The notes: generated by a model from the letters alone, not told the origin. DNA of 25,973 nucleotides from CAIJXO01 sp041308645 (GCA_041308645.1 JBFZBC010000040.1:1-25973), one strand, 5' to 3'. Counted from the stretch's first letter, positions 5,282 through 13,588 are shown. Made by a program: numbers and translations.

Positions 5282-6400
5282 ATGTCATTATCAATCGGAA
5301 TTGTGGGATTGCCAAACGTGGGGAAAAGCACCTTATTTAACGCGCTAACCAAGAAAAGTGTGCCGTGTGAGAATTACCCATTTTGTACCATTGATCCTTC
5401 GGTCGGGGTGGTAGCTGTGCCAGATGAACGGTTATTAAGGCTTTCTACCTTTTCCAAATCAGTTAAGACTATTCCAGCGGCAGTGGAGTTTGTAGATATT
5501 GCCGGTTTAGTCAAAGGTGCTTCGGCTGGTGAAGGACTAGGAAATAAATTTCTAACTAATATTCGGGAGACAGATGCTATTGCTGAGGTGGTGCGTATTT
5601 TTGATGATGAAAATATTCTTCATGTAGCAAATAAGGTAGAACCACTTTCTGATATTGAGACTATTAATTTGGAATTAATTTTTGCCGATATGCAGAGCGT
5701 CTCTAAACGCCTACAAAGCCTAGTTAGTGAAATGAAGAAGGGAAGTAAAGTAGCCGTAATAGAAAATTCAGCTTTAACAAAAATAAAAAACTGTCTAGAA
5801 GTGGGGAAGTTAGCTCATGTTGCTGAGTTAGATGAATTTGAATTAACTGAAGCTAAGAAAGCCTGCCTTTTAACTATGAAACCTATTTTATATGTATTAA
5901 ATAAAAAATCAGGTGGGAAAAATCTGGATGAATTAAATGATGAGCGATATCAAAAACTTATGTCTTTTTTAAAGGAGACAAATTCTAAATATGTAATAGT
6001 GGACGCCGGTATCGAAAATGAATTAAAGGATTTTGAAGGCTCCGAAAAAAATGAAATGCGTCAAGCTTTACAATCTAACATACGCCATGGCGTATCTGAA
6101 GATGACGGGATTAATAATTTGATAAAAGCTGGATATGATCTCTTAGGTTTGCAAACATACTTTACCACTGGCGAGGATGAGACTAGGGCTTGGACTATTA
6201 AGAAGGGTTATACTGCGCCTGAGGCTGGAACCGCCATCCACGCTGATTTTAAGGAGAAATTCGTCCGTGCTGAGGTTATACCTTGGAACTCACTGATATC
6301 TGCCGGTTCATACGGTGCAGCTCGTGAAAAAGGTTTAGTTAAGACTGAGGGTAAAGAATATATTGTAAAAGATGGCGATACAATAGAGTTTAAAATATAA
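5282..6400 (+). CDS. ychF: Ribosome-binding NTPase YchF (OLA1/Obg family)
   Basis: 372 residues, the normal length for YchF. The N-terminal G domain shows the P-loop GLPNVGKS at 8-15, switch motif DIAGLVKGA at about 68-76, and then the alpha-helical coiled insertion of the family. The C-terminal TGS domain is clear (TYFTTGEDETRAWTIKKGYTAP, GTAIHADFKEKFVRAEVI, EGKEYIVKDGDTIEFKI). YchF proteins bind the ribosome and hydrolyse ATP better than GTP because the G4 motif is NxxE rather than NKxD. The G4 position here reads NKKS, which fits neither pattern. The gene starts from a leaderless promoter and has no SD. Confidence 0.96.
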   Translation: MSLSIGIVGLPNVGKSTLFNALTKKSVPCENYPFCTIDPSVGVVAVPDERLLRLSTFSKSVKTIPAAVEFVDIAGLVKGASAGEGLGNKFLTNIRETDAIAEVVRIFDDENILHVANKVEPLSDIETINLELIFADMQSVSKRLQSLVSEMKKGSKVAVIENSALTKIKNCLEVGKLAHVAELDEFELTEAKKACLLTMKPILYVLNKKSGGKNLDELNDERYQKLMSFLKETNSKYVIVDAGIENELKDFEGSEKNEMRQALQSNIRHGVSEDDGINNLIKAGYDLLGLQTYFTTGEDETRAWTIKKGYTAPEAGTAIHADFKEKFVRAEVIPWNSLISAGSYGAAREKGLVKTEGKEYIVKDGDTIEFKI

Positions 6401-6403
6401 TTA

Positions 6404-6436
6404 TGATACAATTATATTATTATTAGTTAATATAAA
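6404..6436 (+). promoter_or_regulatory. Candidate promoter(s) of the following membrane protein gene
   Basis: Two possible -10 elements: an extended TGA-TACAAT (6404-6412) giving a leader of roughly 24 nt, and TATAAA (6431-6436) ending six bases before ATG 6443, which would be leaderless. No convincing -35 for either. Confidence 0.4.
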
Positions 6437-6442
6437 TTATTT

Positions 6443-7390
6443 ATGGACAATATTATAAACAATACTCCAGCTACCGCATCACGTTCTAAAATACAGGATT
6501 TTTTCTTGTATCTTTTTTGTATTATTGGTTTATATGTCAGTGCTATTGGTTTTATTAATCTAGTTTTTGCAATAATAGAGAAATATTTTGGAGATGTCCT
6601 TTTTGATTTTAATTCTTCCACTGGCGCTAAGGTTGCTATTGCTTGCCTAGTAATTTTCTTCCCAATATTTGTCTGGTTGTCTAAGGTAATAAATAAATCT
6701 ATAAAAAATTTCCCCGATGGAGCCAACTATATTATTCGAAAGATTCTATATTATTTTACTTTGTTTATAGCTGGTCTGACTATTGCAGTTGATCTAGTAA
6801 CTCTTATTTTTTATTATTTAGACGGAGAAATATCTATTCGTTTTGTTTTAAAGGTTCTTACCGTTCTCCTTGTTGGTGGTTTGATTTTTTGGCATTATCT
6901 TTATGATTTGAGACGTGATTTAACTCAAGTAACGAGTCGTCCAAAGATTACGGTTTTAGTTGTTTCTGTAATAGTAATAATAACCTTAATTTTTGGAATA
7001 ATAATTTCAGGTTCACCAATGCAGGCTCGAAATAAAAAGTTTGATGATCAAAAAATAAATGATTTATCATCTATTCAAAATTCTGTTACGGAATATTACA
7101 GAACAAATAATAATATTCTCCCAAAGAATTTGTTGACTCTTTCTCAATCAACCAATTATTCTGGATATAAAACAAAAGATCCCGAGCTAAATATTGATTA
7201 TGAATATAATGTTATTTCACAAAATCAGTATAGATTGTGCGCAAATTTTTCTACTGATAATACAAATCTAAAATCTAATGAGATGAATTATCCAGTTACA
7301 GAAATTTGGAAACATGGTATTGGGCGAGTATGTTTTGATAGAGTGGCTGGAGAAATCTTGGTTCCCGGTAAAATTATTAATCCTTTGTAG
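6443..7390 (+). CDS. Multi-pass membrane protein, DUF5671-like N-terminus
   Basis: 315 residues. Four hydrophobic helices occupy about residues 14-160 (FFLYLFCIIGLYVSAIGFIN; VAIACLVIFFPIFVWLS; ILYYFTLFIAGLTIAVDLVTLIF; FVLKVLTVLLVGGLIFWHYL), spaced as in the DUF5671 membrane domain often seen in Patescibacteria. A fifth helix at about 173-191 (TVLVVSVIVIITLIFGIIIS) leads to a soluble C-terminal domain of about 120 residues with two Cys, NDLSSIQNSVTEYYRTNN and a Tyr/Asn-rich end. This domain recalls the globular half of pilin-like proteins of this group, but I cannot prove it. No catalytic motif is visible. It follows ychF by 42 bp and ends just before a terminator. Confidence 0.75.
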   Translation: MDNIINNTPATASRSKIQDFFLYLFCIIGLYVSAIGFINLVFAIIEKYFGDVLFDFNSSTGAKVAIACLVIFFPIFVWLSKVINKSIKNFPDGANYIIRKILYYFTLFIAGLTIAVDLVTLIFYYLDGEISIRFVLKVLTVLLVGGLIFWHYLYDLRRDLTQVTSRPKITVLVVSVIVIITLIFGIIISGSPMQARNKKFDDQKINDLSSIQNSVTEYYRTNNNILPKNLLTLSQSTNYSGYKTKDPELNIDYEYNVISQNQYRLCANFSTDNTNLKSNEMNYPVTEIWKHGIGRVCFDRVAGEILVPGKIINPL

Positions 7391-7399
7391 AATAAAATT

Positions 7400-7436
7400 A
7401 AAAAACATCTTGGACTTTGCTTCAAGATGTTTTTTA
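7400..7436 (+). terminator. Rho-independent terminator
   Basis: A perfect stem AAAAACATCTTG (7401-7412) with CAAGATGTTTTT (7423-7434), loop GACTTTGCTT, A-run before and T-run after, so it could work in both directions. The leuS -35 candidate lies inside its loop. Confidence 0.85.
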
Positions 7437-7445
7437 ATGTATTAT
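7417..7445 (+). promoter_or_regulatory. Candidate leuS promoter
   Basis: TTGCTT (7417-7422), 17-bp spacer, TATTAT (7440-7445). Ten bases separate the -10 from ATG 7456, giving a leader of only about 4 nt. It overlaps the upstream terminator. Confidence 0.5.
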
Positions 7446-7455
7446 TCAAATTAAG

Positions 7456-9921
7456 ATGAAAGAATATAATCATTTAAGAATCGAGCCAAAGTGGCGGAAG
7501 ATTTGGGAGAAAAAAGGTATTAATAAAACTTTAGATAAAACAAATAAGCCTAAATTCTATATTCTTGATATGTTTCCTTATCCGTCTGGGCAAGGATTGC
7601 ACGTCGGTCACCCTAGGGGCTTTGTGGCAACAGATATTTATTCACGATTTAAGAAAATGAACGGTTTTAATGTCCTTCATCCGATGGGTTGGGATGCTTT
7701 TGGTCTACCAGCAGAAAATTATGCTATTAAAATGAAGGTAAATCCGATGCTAATGGATAAGTTGAATGTAAAGAGATATAAAGAGCAGATAAGTATCTTG
7801 GGTTTGAATTATGATTGGACACGAGAAATAAATACAACTGATCCAAACTATTATAAATGGACACAGTGGGCTTTTCTTCAGATGTATAAAAAAGGCTTGG
7901 TGGTAGAAAGTGATGAACCGATCAATTGGTGTCCATCTTGTAAAACTGGCTTGGCCAATGAAGATTTAGAGGATGGTAAATGTGAACGCTGTGGAACGAC
8001 GATTGAAAAAAAGCCATTACGACAGTGGGTAATAAAAATAACTGACTATGCTGACAGATTATTAGCTGATCTAGACGAACTAAAAGATTGGCCAGAAAAT
8101 ATCAAAGAATCACAAAGAAACTGGATTGGGCGAAGTGAGGGTTCTGAACTTTGGTTCAATATTGTTCATTCCGAAGAAAAAATACGTGTTTTTACTACCA
8201 GACCGGATACTTTATTTGGTGTAACTTATATTGTATTAGCTCCGGAGAATAAATTAGTGGATGAATTGAAACCATTTATTAAAAATTGGCCAGAAGTTGA
8301 GAAATACAGAGATGAAGTAAAGAAAAAAACTGAGATAGAGCGTACCACAGTTGATAAAAATAAAACTGGTTTATTATTAGAGGGAGTGGAGGCAAAACAT
8401 CCTATAACAAAAGAAAAAATACCGGTTTTTATTGCTGACTACGTTTTAAATAATTATGGCACCGGCGCGGTGATGGCTGTTCCTGCACATGACGAGCGTG
8501 ATTTTGCTTTTGCAAAAAAATATAATTTAGCGATTAAGGAAGTAATTTCTGGTGGAAATATAGAAAAAGAAGCCTATACACGATCTGGGATTTTAATTAA
8601 TTCTGGGGAATTTGATGATTTAGATAATGAGGAAGCTAAGACAAAGATAACCGATGCTGCAGATGGTGAAAAGAAAGTCACCTATAAATTAAAAGATTGG
8701 GTTTTCTCAAGACAGCGTTATTGGGGTGAGCCAATTCCACTTATTCATTGTGAAAATTGTGGTGTTGTGCCTGTTCCAGAGAAGGATTTACCTGTTAAAT
8801 TACCTAAAGTAAAATTTTATGAGCCTACTGGTACTGGTGAGTCGCCTTTGGCCGCTATTACCAAATGGGTAAATACCAAGTGTCCTGTTTGTAAGGGTAA
8901 AGCCAAGAGAGAGACAAATACCATGCCACAATGGGCCGGTTCCAGTTGGTATTATTTGCGTTACATTGATCCTAAAAATAAGAAAGCCTTAGTGGATAAA
9001 AAGAAAGAAAAATATTGGTCACCAATTGATTTATATGTGGGTGGAGGGGAACACAATACTCGTCACCTGATTTACGCTCGTTTTTGGCATAAATTCTTAT
9101 TTGATATTGGCATAGTGAATTATAAAGAACCTTTTATGAAGCTAATGAACCTTGGGATGATTCTAGGCTCTGATGGAAGGAAAATGAGTAAGCGCTGGGG
9201 CAATGTGGTGAATCCCGATGATGTGGTGAAAAATGTCGGAGCTGATACTTTAAGAGTTTATGAATCATTTATGGGTCCTTTTGATCAGGAGATTGCTTGG
9301 AGTACTGACAATATGGTTGGCTCAAGGAGATTCCTTGATAAGGTATGGAAACTACAAGATAAGGTTATAAAAAAGAAAAAAGTTGAGAATAAATCCGCTA
9401 AACTTTCAGAAACAGAAACTTCTACTGGTAAGGAGTTTGAAATTTTACTCCACAAAACAATTAAGAAGGTGACGGATGATATTTTGAATTTTAGTTTCAA
9501 TACCGCCATTTCTGCTTTTATGATTTTGGTAAATTTTGCAGAAACCCGTCCGAACGGATGTTCATCCGGGCGGGAAACTGAAATTACAAAGTCTGATTAT
9601 GAAATTATCCTAAAATTATTGGCGCCTTTTACTCCACATATGGCAGAAGAAATCTGGGCAAATCTAGGTCATAAGAAGTCTATTCATTTAGAAAAATGGC
9701 CTAAATATGATGAAGAAAAATTGGTTTTAGAAAAAATAATTATTAGTGTTCAAATAAATGGTAAACCAAGAGCAACTTTTGAAATGCCGATAAAATCAAC
9801 ACAAGGGGAAGTAGAAAAAATAGCTTTCTCTAAAGAAGAAGTTTCCAAATGGCTAGTCGGAAAGAAGATTTTAAAGAAGATGTTTATTAAGGAAAAAATC
9901 CTTGCCATCATAACAAACTAG
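7456..9921 (+). CDS. leuS: Leucyl-tRNA synthetase
   Basis: A class Ia aminoacyl-tRNA synthetase of 821 residues that charges tRNA-Leu. Visible in order: the class I signature as HVGHPRG (residues 49-55) after MFPYPSGQG; a zinc-ribbon pair CPSC/CERC; the CP1 editing domain with TTRPDTLFGVTYIVLAPE and GTGAVMAVPAHDERDF; the catalytic return (FSRQRYWGEPIP, MPQWAGSSWYYLRYIDP); KMSKR at 576-580 in place of KMSKS; and the anticodon-binding helices (LLAPFTPHMAEEIW). The C-terminal domain ends with the usual KVIVV-like region reduced to KEKILAIIT. An unusual GC-rich palindrome is inserted in frame at 9545-9574 within the anticodon-binding region. No SD precedes the ATG. Confidence 0.97.
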   Translation: MKEYNHLRIEPKWRKIWEKKGINKTLDKTNKPKFYILDMFPYPSGQGLHVGHPRGFVATDIYSRFKKMNGFNVLHPMGWDAFGLPAENYAIKMKVNPMLMDKLNVKRYKEQISILGLNYDWTREINTTDPNYYKWTQWAFLQMYKKGLVVESDEPINWCPSCKTGLANEDLEDGKCERCGTTIEKKPLRQWVIKITDYADRLLADLDELKDWPENIKESQRNWIGRSEGSELWFNIVHSEEKIRVFTTRPDTLFGVTYIVLAPENKLVDELKPFIKNWPEVEKYRDEVKKKTEIERTTVDKNKTGLLLEGVEAKHPITKEKIPVFIADYVLNNYGTGAVMAVPAHDERDFAFAKKYNLAIKEVISGGNIEKEAYTRSGILINSGEFDDLDNEEAKTKITDAADGEKKVTYKLKDWVFSRQRYWGEPIPLIHCENCGVVPVPEKDLPVKLPKVKFYEPTGTGESPLAAITKWVNTKCPVCKGKAKRETNTMPQWAGSSWYYLRYIDPKNKKALVDKKKEKYWSPIDLYVGGGEHNTRHLIYARFWHKFLFDIGIVNYKEPFMKLMNLGMILGSDGRKMSKRWGNVVNPDDVVKNVGADTLRVYESFMGPFDQEIAWSTDNMVGSRRFLDKVWKLQDKVIKKKKVENKSAKLSETETSTGKEFEILLHKTIKKVTDDILNFSFNTAISAFMILVNFAETRPNGCSSGRETEITKSDYEIILKLLAPFTPHMAEEIWANLGHKKSIHLEKWPKYDEEKLVLEKIIISVQINGKPRATFEMPIKSTQGEVEKIAFSKEEVSKWLVGKKILKKMFIKEKILAIITN
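9545..9574. repeat. GC-rich palindromic element inside leuS
   Basis: Inner perfect hairpin CGGATG-TT-CATCCG (9555-9568), flanked by CCCGTC (9545-9550) and GGCGGG (9569-9574), which pair through six base pairs including one G-T, with CGAA bulged. 21 of 30 bases are G or C inside an AT-rich gene. It encodes RPNGCSSGR in frame, between two helices of the anticodon-binding domain. Confidence 0.7.
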
Positions 9922-9924
9922 GAT

Positions 9925-9953
9925 TTGACTTAAAATCAGAAGGGTGCTATACT
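9925..9953 (+). promoter_or_regulatory. Strong promoter of the sigma4/HARE regulator
   Basis: TTGACT (9925-9930), 17-bp spacer, TATACT (9948-9953) preceded by TGC. The start site would be near 9960, giving a leader of about 38 nt before ATG 9998, unlike the leaderless genes. It shares GGGTGCTATACT exactly with the pilin promoter. Confidence 0.85.
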
Positions 9954-9997
9954 AGACATAATACATTTTTATTAGTCAAAACAAGTAATTTATACAT

Positions 9998-11032
9998 ATG
10001 TCAACAACAATAAATTTTAAACCAAAGCAGGTAAGTAAAAGATTAATCGGAGCTTTGTCTCCTAGGTCAAGGGATGTAATGATTAAAAGATACGGTCTTG
10101 GAAAGGACCCTATGCCGATGACTTTAGACGCAATTGGAAAGACATATGATATCACTAGGGAAAGAGTAAGGCAGATAGAAAATCATGCTTTGACTGTTAT
10201 TAGAAAATCTAAACAATACATAGAAGAAAAACCAGCTTTTGATGAAGTAGAGTCAGTTATTTATAATCTTGGTGGAATAGTGGTTGAGCAAGATTTACTA
10301 GATTATGTTTCAAAGGATGACTCTATCCAAAGTCATACAAATTTTATTTTAGTTGTCGGTCACCCTTTTACTAAAGTTAAAGAGGATGATGATTTTAAAC
10401 ATCGTTGGTTTATTGATAATACTCTTTCAGAAAAAGTTCATGAAGCTTTAAGAAAGCTTTATGCTACTCTAAAAAGCGAGGATTTACTTTCTGAGCCAGA
10501 TATTATTAAGTCATTTCTAGATCACCTTGAGGGTATTTCAGAGAAATATAAAAATGAGGAAATAGCTAAGCGTTGGTTAGGATTATCAAAGAAAATTGGA
10601 AAAAATACCTTAGGAGAATGGGGTAAGACTGAATCCTCAAATATTAGGACTAAAGGAATGAGAGATTATGCTTACCTTATTATCAGAAAACATGGTTCAC
10701 CAATACATTTTAGAGAAGTAGCAAAGATCATAACTGAGATTTTTAAAATTAAAGCTCACGTCGCTACCACACATAACGAACTTATTAAAGATCCAAGATT
10801 TGTTTTGGTCGGACGAGGATTATATGCTTTGTCAGAGTGGGGTTATATGAGTGGAGTTGTTAAGGATGTTATAAAGAAAACAATTGAGAAGAATGGTCCT
10901 TTAACTAAAGCTGAGGTTATTGATAAAGTAATGAAGGAGCGCTATGTCAAGGAAAATACTATAGTTATTAATCTTCAAAATCCAAAATATTTTAAAAAGA
11001 ACAAGGAAGGTAAGTATGAGATAGTAAAATAA
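9998..11032 (+). CDS. DNA-binding regulator with sigma-70 region 4-like HTH and HARE-HTH domain
   Basis: 344 residues. The N-terminal 75 residues match sigma factor region 4: LSPRSRDVMIKRYGLG, LDAIGKTYDITRERVRQIENHAL, a helix-turn-helix that in sigma factors reads the -35 box. There is no region 2, so it cannot be a full sigma factor. The middle is helical, of unknown type. At about 220-285 (MRDYAYLIIRKHGSPIHFREVAKIITEIF, then RFVLVGRGLYALSEWGY) there is a HARE-HTH domain, a winged helix also found in the RNA polymerase delta subunit and in restriction/chromatin proteins. The C-terminal part resembles a second winged helix (GPLTKAEVIDKVMKERYVKENTIVINL). A role at RNA polymerase or promoters is inferred. 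It stands alone between a strong promoter and a terminator. Confidence 0.85.
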   Translation: MSTTINFKPKQVSKRLIGALSPRSRDVMIKRYGLGKDPMPMTLDAIGKTYDITRERVRQIENHALTVIRKSKQYIEEKPAFDEVESVIYNLGGIVVEQDLLDYVSKDDSIQSHTNFILVVGHPFTKVKEDDDFKHRWFIDNTLSEKVHEALRKLYATLKSEDLLSEPDIIKSFLDHLEGISEKYKNEEIAKRWLGLSKKIGKNTLGEWGKTESSNIRTKGMRDYAYLIIRKHGSPIHFREVAKIITEIFKIKAHVATTHNELIKDPRFVLVGRGLYALSEWGYMSGVVKDVIKKTIEKNGPLTKAEVIDKVMKERYVKENTIVINLQNPKYFKKNKEGKYEIVK

Positions 11033-11041
11033 ATAGAATTT

Positions 11042-11076
11042 AAAAATAACCTGTGAGAAACAGGTTATTTTTTTAT
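11042..11076 (+). terminator. Rho-independent terminator
   Basis: A perfect 13-bp stem (AAAAATAACCTGT 11042-11054 with ACAGGTTATTTTT 11060-11072), loop GAGAA, followed by more T's. Confidence 0.9.
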
Positions 11077-11089
11077 TCACCACTTTTTA

Positions 11090-11118
11090 TTGTTTAAAAT
11101 TTAGTCGTATAGTATAAT
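11090..11118 (+). promoter_or_regulatory. Promoter, leaderless
   Basis: TTGTTT (11090-11095), 17-bp spacer, TATAAT (11113-11118), six bases before ATG 11125. Confidence 0.75.
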
Positions 11119-11124
11119 TATCAA

Positions 11125-12405
11125 ATGTTTTTAGAGTTTCTTATAAAATTTAATACAGAGATTTTACCACTTGTTTATAAGATACTTTTTATTATATCTC
11201 CGATCTTCGTTCCAGTTATTTTGATTTATGTTGTTGTCAAAATTTATGTTCAGTATGTCCAGCTCAAATATATTTCTGAACAAGAACCAGTACTTTTGGA
11301 AATAAAAATACCTAAGGATATAAAGAAGTCACCTTTAGCTATGGAGATCGTCCTCGGAGCAATGTGGCAAAGTGGCGCTTCTACTTACAGTGAAGCATAT
11401 TTGAATGGTAAAATGCCATCATGGTTTTCATTAGAGTTAGTATCAATTGCTGGGGAAATTCACTTTTATATTTGGGGTAATGAGAAAAAATTTAAAACCA
11501 TACTAGAACACCAAATTTATGCTCAATACCCAACAGTAGAAATATATGTAGTACCTAAAAATGAAGATTATGCCAAGAAAATTCCGTACAACCCAAAGGA
11601 GTGGGGGATTTGGGGTTTACAATATAAATTAACACAGGATGATGTTTATCCGATAAAAACCTACGTTGATTATAATATGGATAAAGATCAAAAAGATGAG
11701 TACCGGATAGATCCCATGACAGCTGTTTTAGAATTTCTAGGTTCTGTAGGTAAAAATCAGCAAGTCTGGTACCAGATTTTGATCAAGAAGCATGGGAAGG
11801 AAGGTCTTAAGGAGTTTAGGTTGTTTGAACGCCCAGATTGGACAAAAGCGGCTGAAAATGAGATTAAAAAAATTAGAGAGAAAGCTACACCCCCACCAAA
11901 AGGAGATTTTCCCGGTTTTCCAAACCCAACTAAAGGTGAAATAGAAAAAATTGCCGCCATTGAGAGAAGTATTGGTAAATTATCATTTGATACAATGATT
12001 CGTGGTTTTTATGTGGCTAAAGAGGGAAATTTTGATCCAATAAATATCACGGGGTTAATTGGTACTATGAAGCAATATAATTCAAGTACCCTAAACGGTT
12101 TGCGTATGTCAAAATGGACTGATTCATCTGACACATTTAAAGATATGGTTACTCTTTTTCCCTTTCTAAAAAAATCAAGAGATGCTAGACAAGAGAGGTT
12201 GAAAAAAAGGATGTTCAGCGCTTATAAATTACGTTCGTATTTTTATCCCCCATATAAAAATCATAGACAAAATCCTTTTATTTTAACATCAGAAGAAATT
12301 GCTACTATTTATCATTTCCCTGGTAATGTTTCAGCCACGCCTACACTTACAAAAATTGCTTCTAAAAAGTCTGAACCACCAGCAAATTTACCAATCAAGA
12401 AATAA
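11125..12405 (+). CDS. Conserved membrane-anchored protein, conjugation-ATPase N-terminal-like
   Basis: 426 residues. One long hydrophobic segment lies at about 12-45 (LPLVYKILFIISPIFVPVILIYVVVKIYV). The body then begins with EPVLLEIKIPKDIKKSPLAMEIVLGAMWQSG, continues with WFSLELVSIAGEIHFYIWG and HQIYAQYPTVEIYVV. From memory, this pattern of 'LEIKVPK...SPLAxE', 'SxEIVS...IHFYI' and 'QIYAQYP' occurs at the N-terminus of Patescibacteria proteins related to VirD4/TraD-type type IV secretion ATPases. Here no Walker A or B motif follows, so only the membrane-proximal part is present. The C-terminal half has a Pro-rich linker (PPPKGDFPGFPNP) and a helical region. mltG begins 3 bp after the stop, so the two are surely co-transcribed. 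Exact function unknown. Confidence 0.7.
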   Translation: MFLEFLIKFNTEILPLVYKILFIISPIFVPVILIYVVVKIYVQYVQLKYISEQEPVLLEIKIPKDIKKSPLAMEIVLGAMWQSGASTYSEAYLNGKMPSWFSLELVSIAGEIHFYIWGNEKKFKTILEHQIYAQYPTVEIYVVPKNEDYAKKIPYNPKEWGIWGLQYKLTQDDVYPIKTYVDYNMDKDQKDEYRIDPMTAVLEFLGSVGKNQQVWYQILIKKHGKEGLKEFRLFERPDWTKAAENEIKKIREKATPPPKGDFPGFPNPTKGEIEKIAAIERSIGKLSFDTMIRGFYVAKEGNFDPINITGLIGTMKQYNSSTLNGLRMSKWTDSSDTFKDMVTLFPFLKKSRDARQERLKKRMFSAYKLRSYFYPPYKNHRQNPFILTSEEIATIYHFPGNVSATPTLTKIASKKSEPPANLPIKK

Positions 12406-12407
12406 TT

Positions 12408-13355
12408 ATGAAGCTGAAAATCTCTATATATTCTTCTCTTTTTTTAGTAATTGTTGTATTTATTTTATTGATAACTAATCTTAAGGCTCCTTATAACTTT
12501 CCGACTGACTCCATATATACAATCAATAAAGGGGTGGGGCTAAATTCATTAAGTGATGATTTATTTAGAAAAAATATCGTTAAATCACCACTTATGTTTA
12601 AAGTATTTTCAGTAATATTTGGTGGCACAAAAGGTATTATAGCTGGAGACTATTTTTTAAAAGAAGGACAAAATACTATTTCTATAGCTAACCGAATTTC
12701 TAATGGTGAATATAATTTAAAACCAGTGAAAATTACCATACCAGAAGGTTTTAATATTTTTGAAATTTCAAAACATTTTTCCATAAATTTTAAAAATATA
12801 GATAAAAATGTATTTGAAAAAAGTGCCGCTCTATATGAAGGCTATCTTTTCCCAGATACTTATTTTTTTCTGCCAAACGCTTCAGCTGAAGATATTATTA
12901 AAACAATGAAGGAAAATTTTGATATTAGGATAAAAACTATTGAAAACGAAATAAATAATTTTAATAAACCCTTGGAAGATATAATAAAGATGGCTTCTAT
13001 TATTGAGAAGGAAGCAAGAACAGCTGAGACTAGGAGAATAATTGCTGGAATTCTTTGGAAAAGACTTGAGATTGGAATGCCACTTCAAATCGATGCTTCT
13101 TTTAGTTATATTAATGGTAAGACAACGGTAAATTTAACGTTGGATGACTTGAAGATTGATTCGCCATACAATAGTTATTTGTATAAAGGTTTGCCCCCAA
13201 CACCAATTTCTAATCCTGGACTAGATTCTATAGTTGCTACAATTACACCAATAAAAACTAATTACCTATATTTTCTGACTGACAATGATGGAAATATGCA
13301 CTATTCAATAACCCATGATGAACATCTGTTAAATAAACAAAAATACCTAAAATAA
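12408..13355 (+). CDS. mltG: Endolytic murein transglycosylase MltG (YceG-like)
   Basis: 315 residues. An N-terminal membrane anchor (residues 4-25, SIYSSLFLVIVVFILLI) is followed by a LysM-like subdomain (LNSLSDDLFRKNIVKSPLMFKVF, GDYFLKEGQNTISIANRISNG, ITIPEGFNIFEIS) and the YceG catalytic domain (YEGYLFPDTYFF, MASIIEKEARTAETRRIIAGILWKRLEIGMPLQIDASFSY, SPYNSYLYKGLPPTPISNPG). The conserved Glu in ASIIEKEA is the catalytic residue of the family. MltG cuts growing glycan strands and so sets their length outside the membrane. It follows the upstream membrane protein by 3 bp, which links that protein to the cell envelope. No SD. A terminator shared with the convergent minus-strand gene follows. 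Confidence 0.94.
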   Translation: MKLKISIYSSLFLVIVVFILLITNLKAPYNFPTDSIYTINKGVGLNSLSDDLFRKNIVKSPLMFKVFSVIFGGTKGIIAGDYFLKEGQNTISIANRISNGEYNLKPVKITIPEGFNIFEISKHFSINFKNIDKNVFEKSAALYEGYLFPDTYFFLPNASAEDIIKTMKENFDIRIKTIENEINNFNKPLEDIIKMASIIEKEARTAETRRIIAGILWKRLEIGMPLQIDASFSYINGKTTVNLTLDDLKIDSPYNSYLYKGLPPTPISNPGLDSIVATITPIKTNYLYFLTDNDGNMHYSITHDEHLLNKQKYLK

Positions 13356-13356
13356 G

Positions 13357-13392
13357 AAAAGCGAGTATCAGTAGATACTCGCTTTTATTTTT
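13357..13392. terminator. Bidirectional terminator between convergent genes
   Basis: A perfect 13-bp stem (AAAAGCGAGTATC 13357-13369 with GATACTCGCTTTT 13374-13386), 4-nt loop AGTA, T-rich on the plus side (to 13392). On the minus strand it overlaps the stop codon of the zinc protein gene. Confidence 0.88.
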
Positions 13393-13588
13393 TCTCCTTA
13401 TGAAGTGGACAAAATGTTTGACCCTTTTGAATTATCGAGGCGATCCAACCAACTTTCTGTGCTTCACTGGCAACTTCTTTATCTGGAAGAAAGCCGGGTG
13501 GATCTGTCTCAGTAATTATTGACAAAGTGACATGACAATCTGGCCAACAACATTTGAGAATATATTCTTTTCCATTTAGTTTATTCAT
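13385..13588 (-). CDS. Small zinc-binding-like protein, unknown function
   Basis: 67 residues on the minus strand. Cys13, Cys14 and Cys18 near the start and Cys60-x2-His63 near the end could form one zinc site (CxxxC ... CxxH); the part between has no recognised motif. No membrane segment. A strong AGGAGG (13599-13594 on the minus strand) lies 5 nt before ATG 13588, which is rare in this window. Its promoter overlaps the divergent mnmA promoter, and its transcript ends in the hairpin shared with mltG. The function is not recognisable; a regulator or a structural zinc ribbon is possible. Confidence 0.75.
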   Translation of the reverse strand: MNKLNGKEYILKCCWPDCHVTLSIITETDPPGFLPDKEVASEAQKVGWIASIIQKGQTFCPLHKEKK

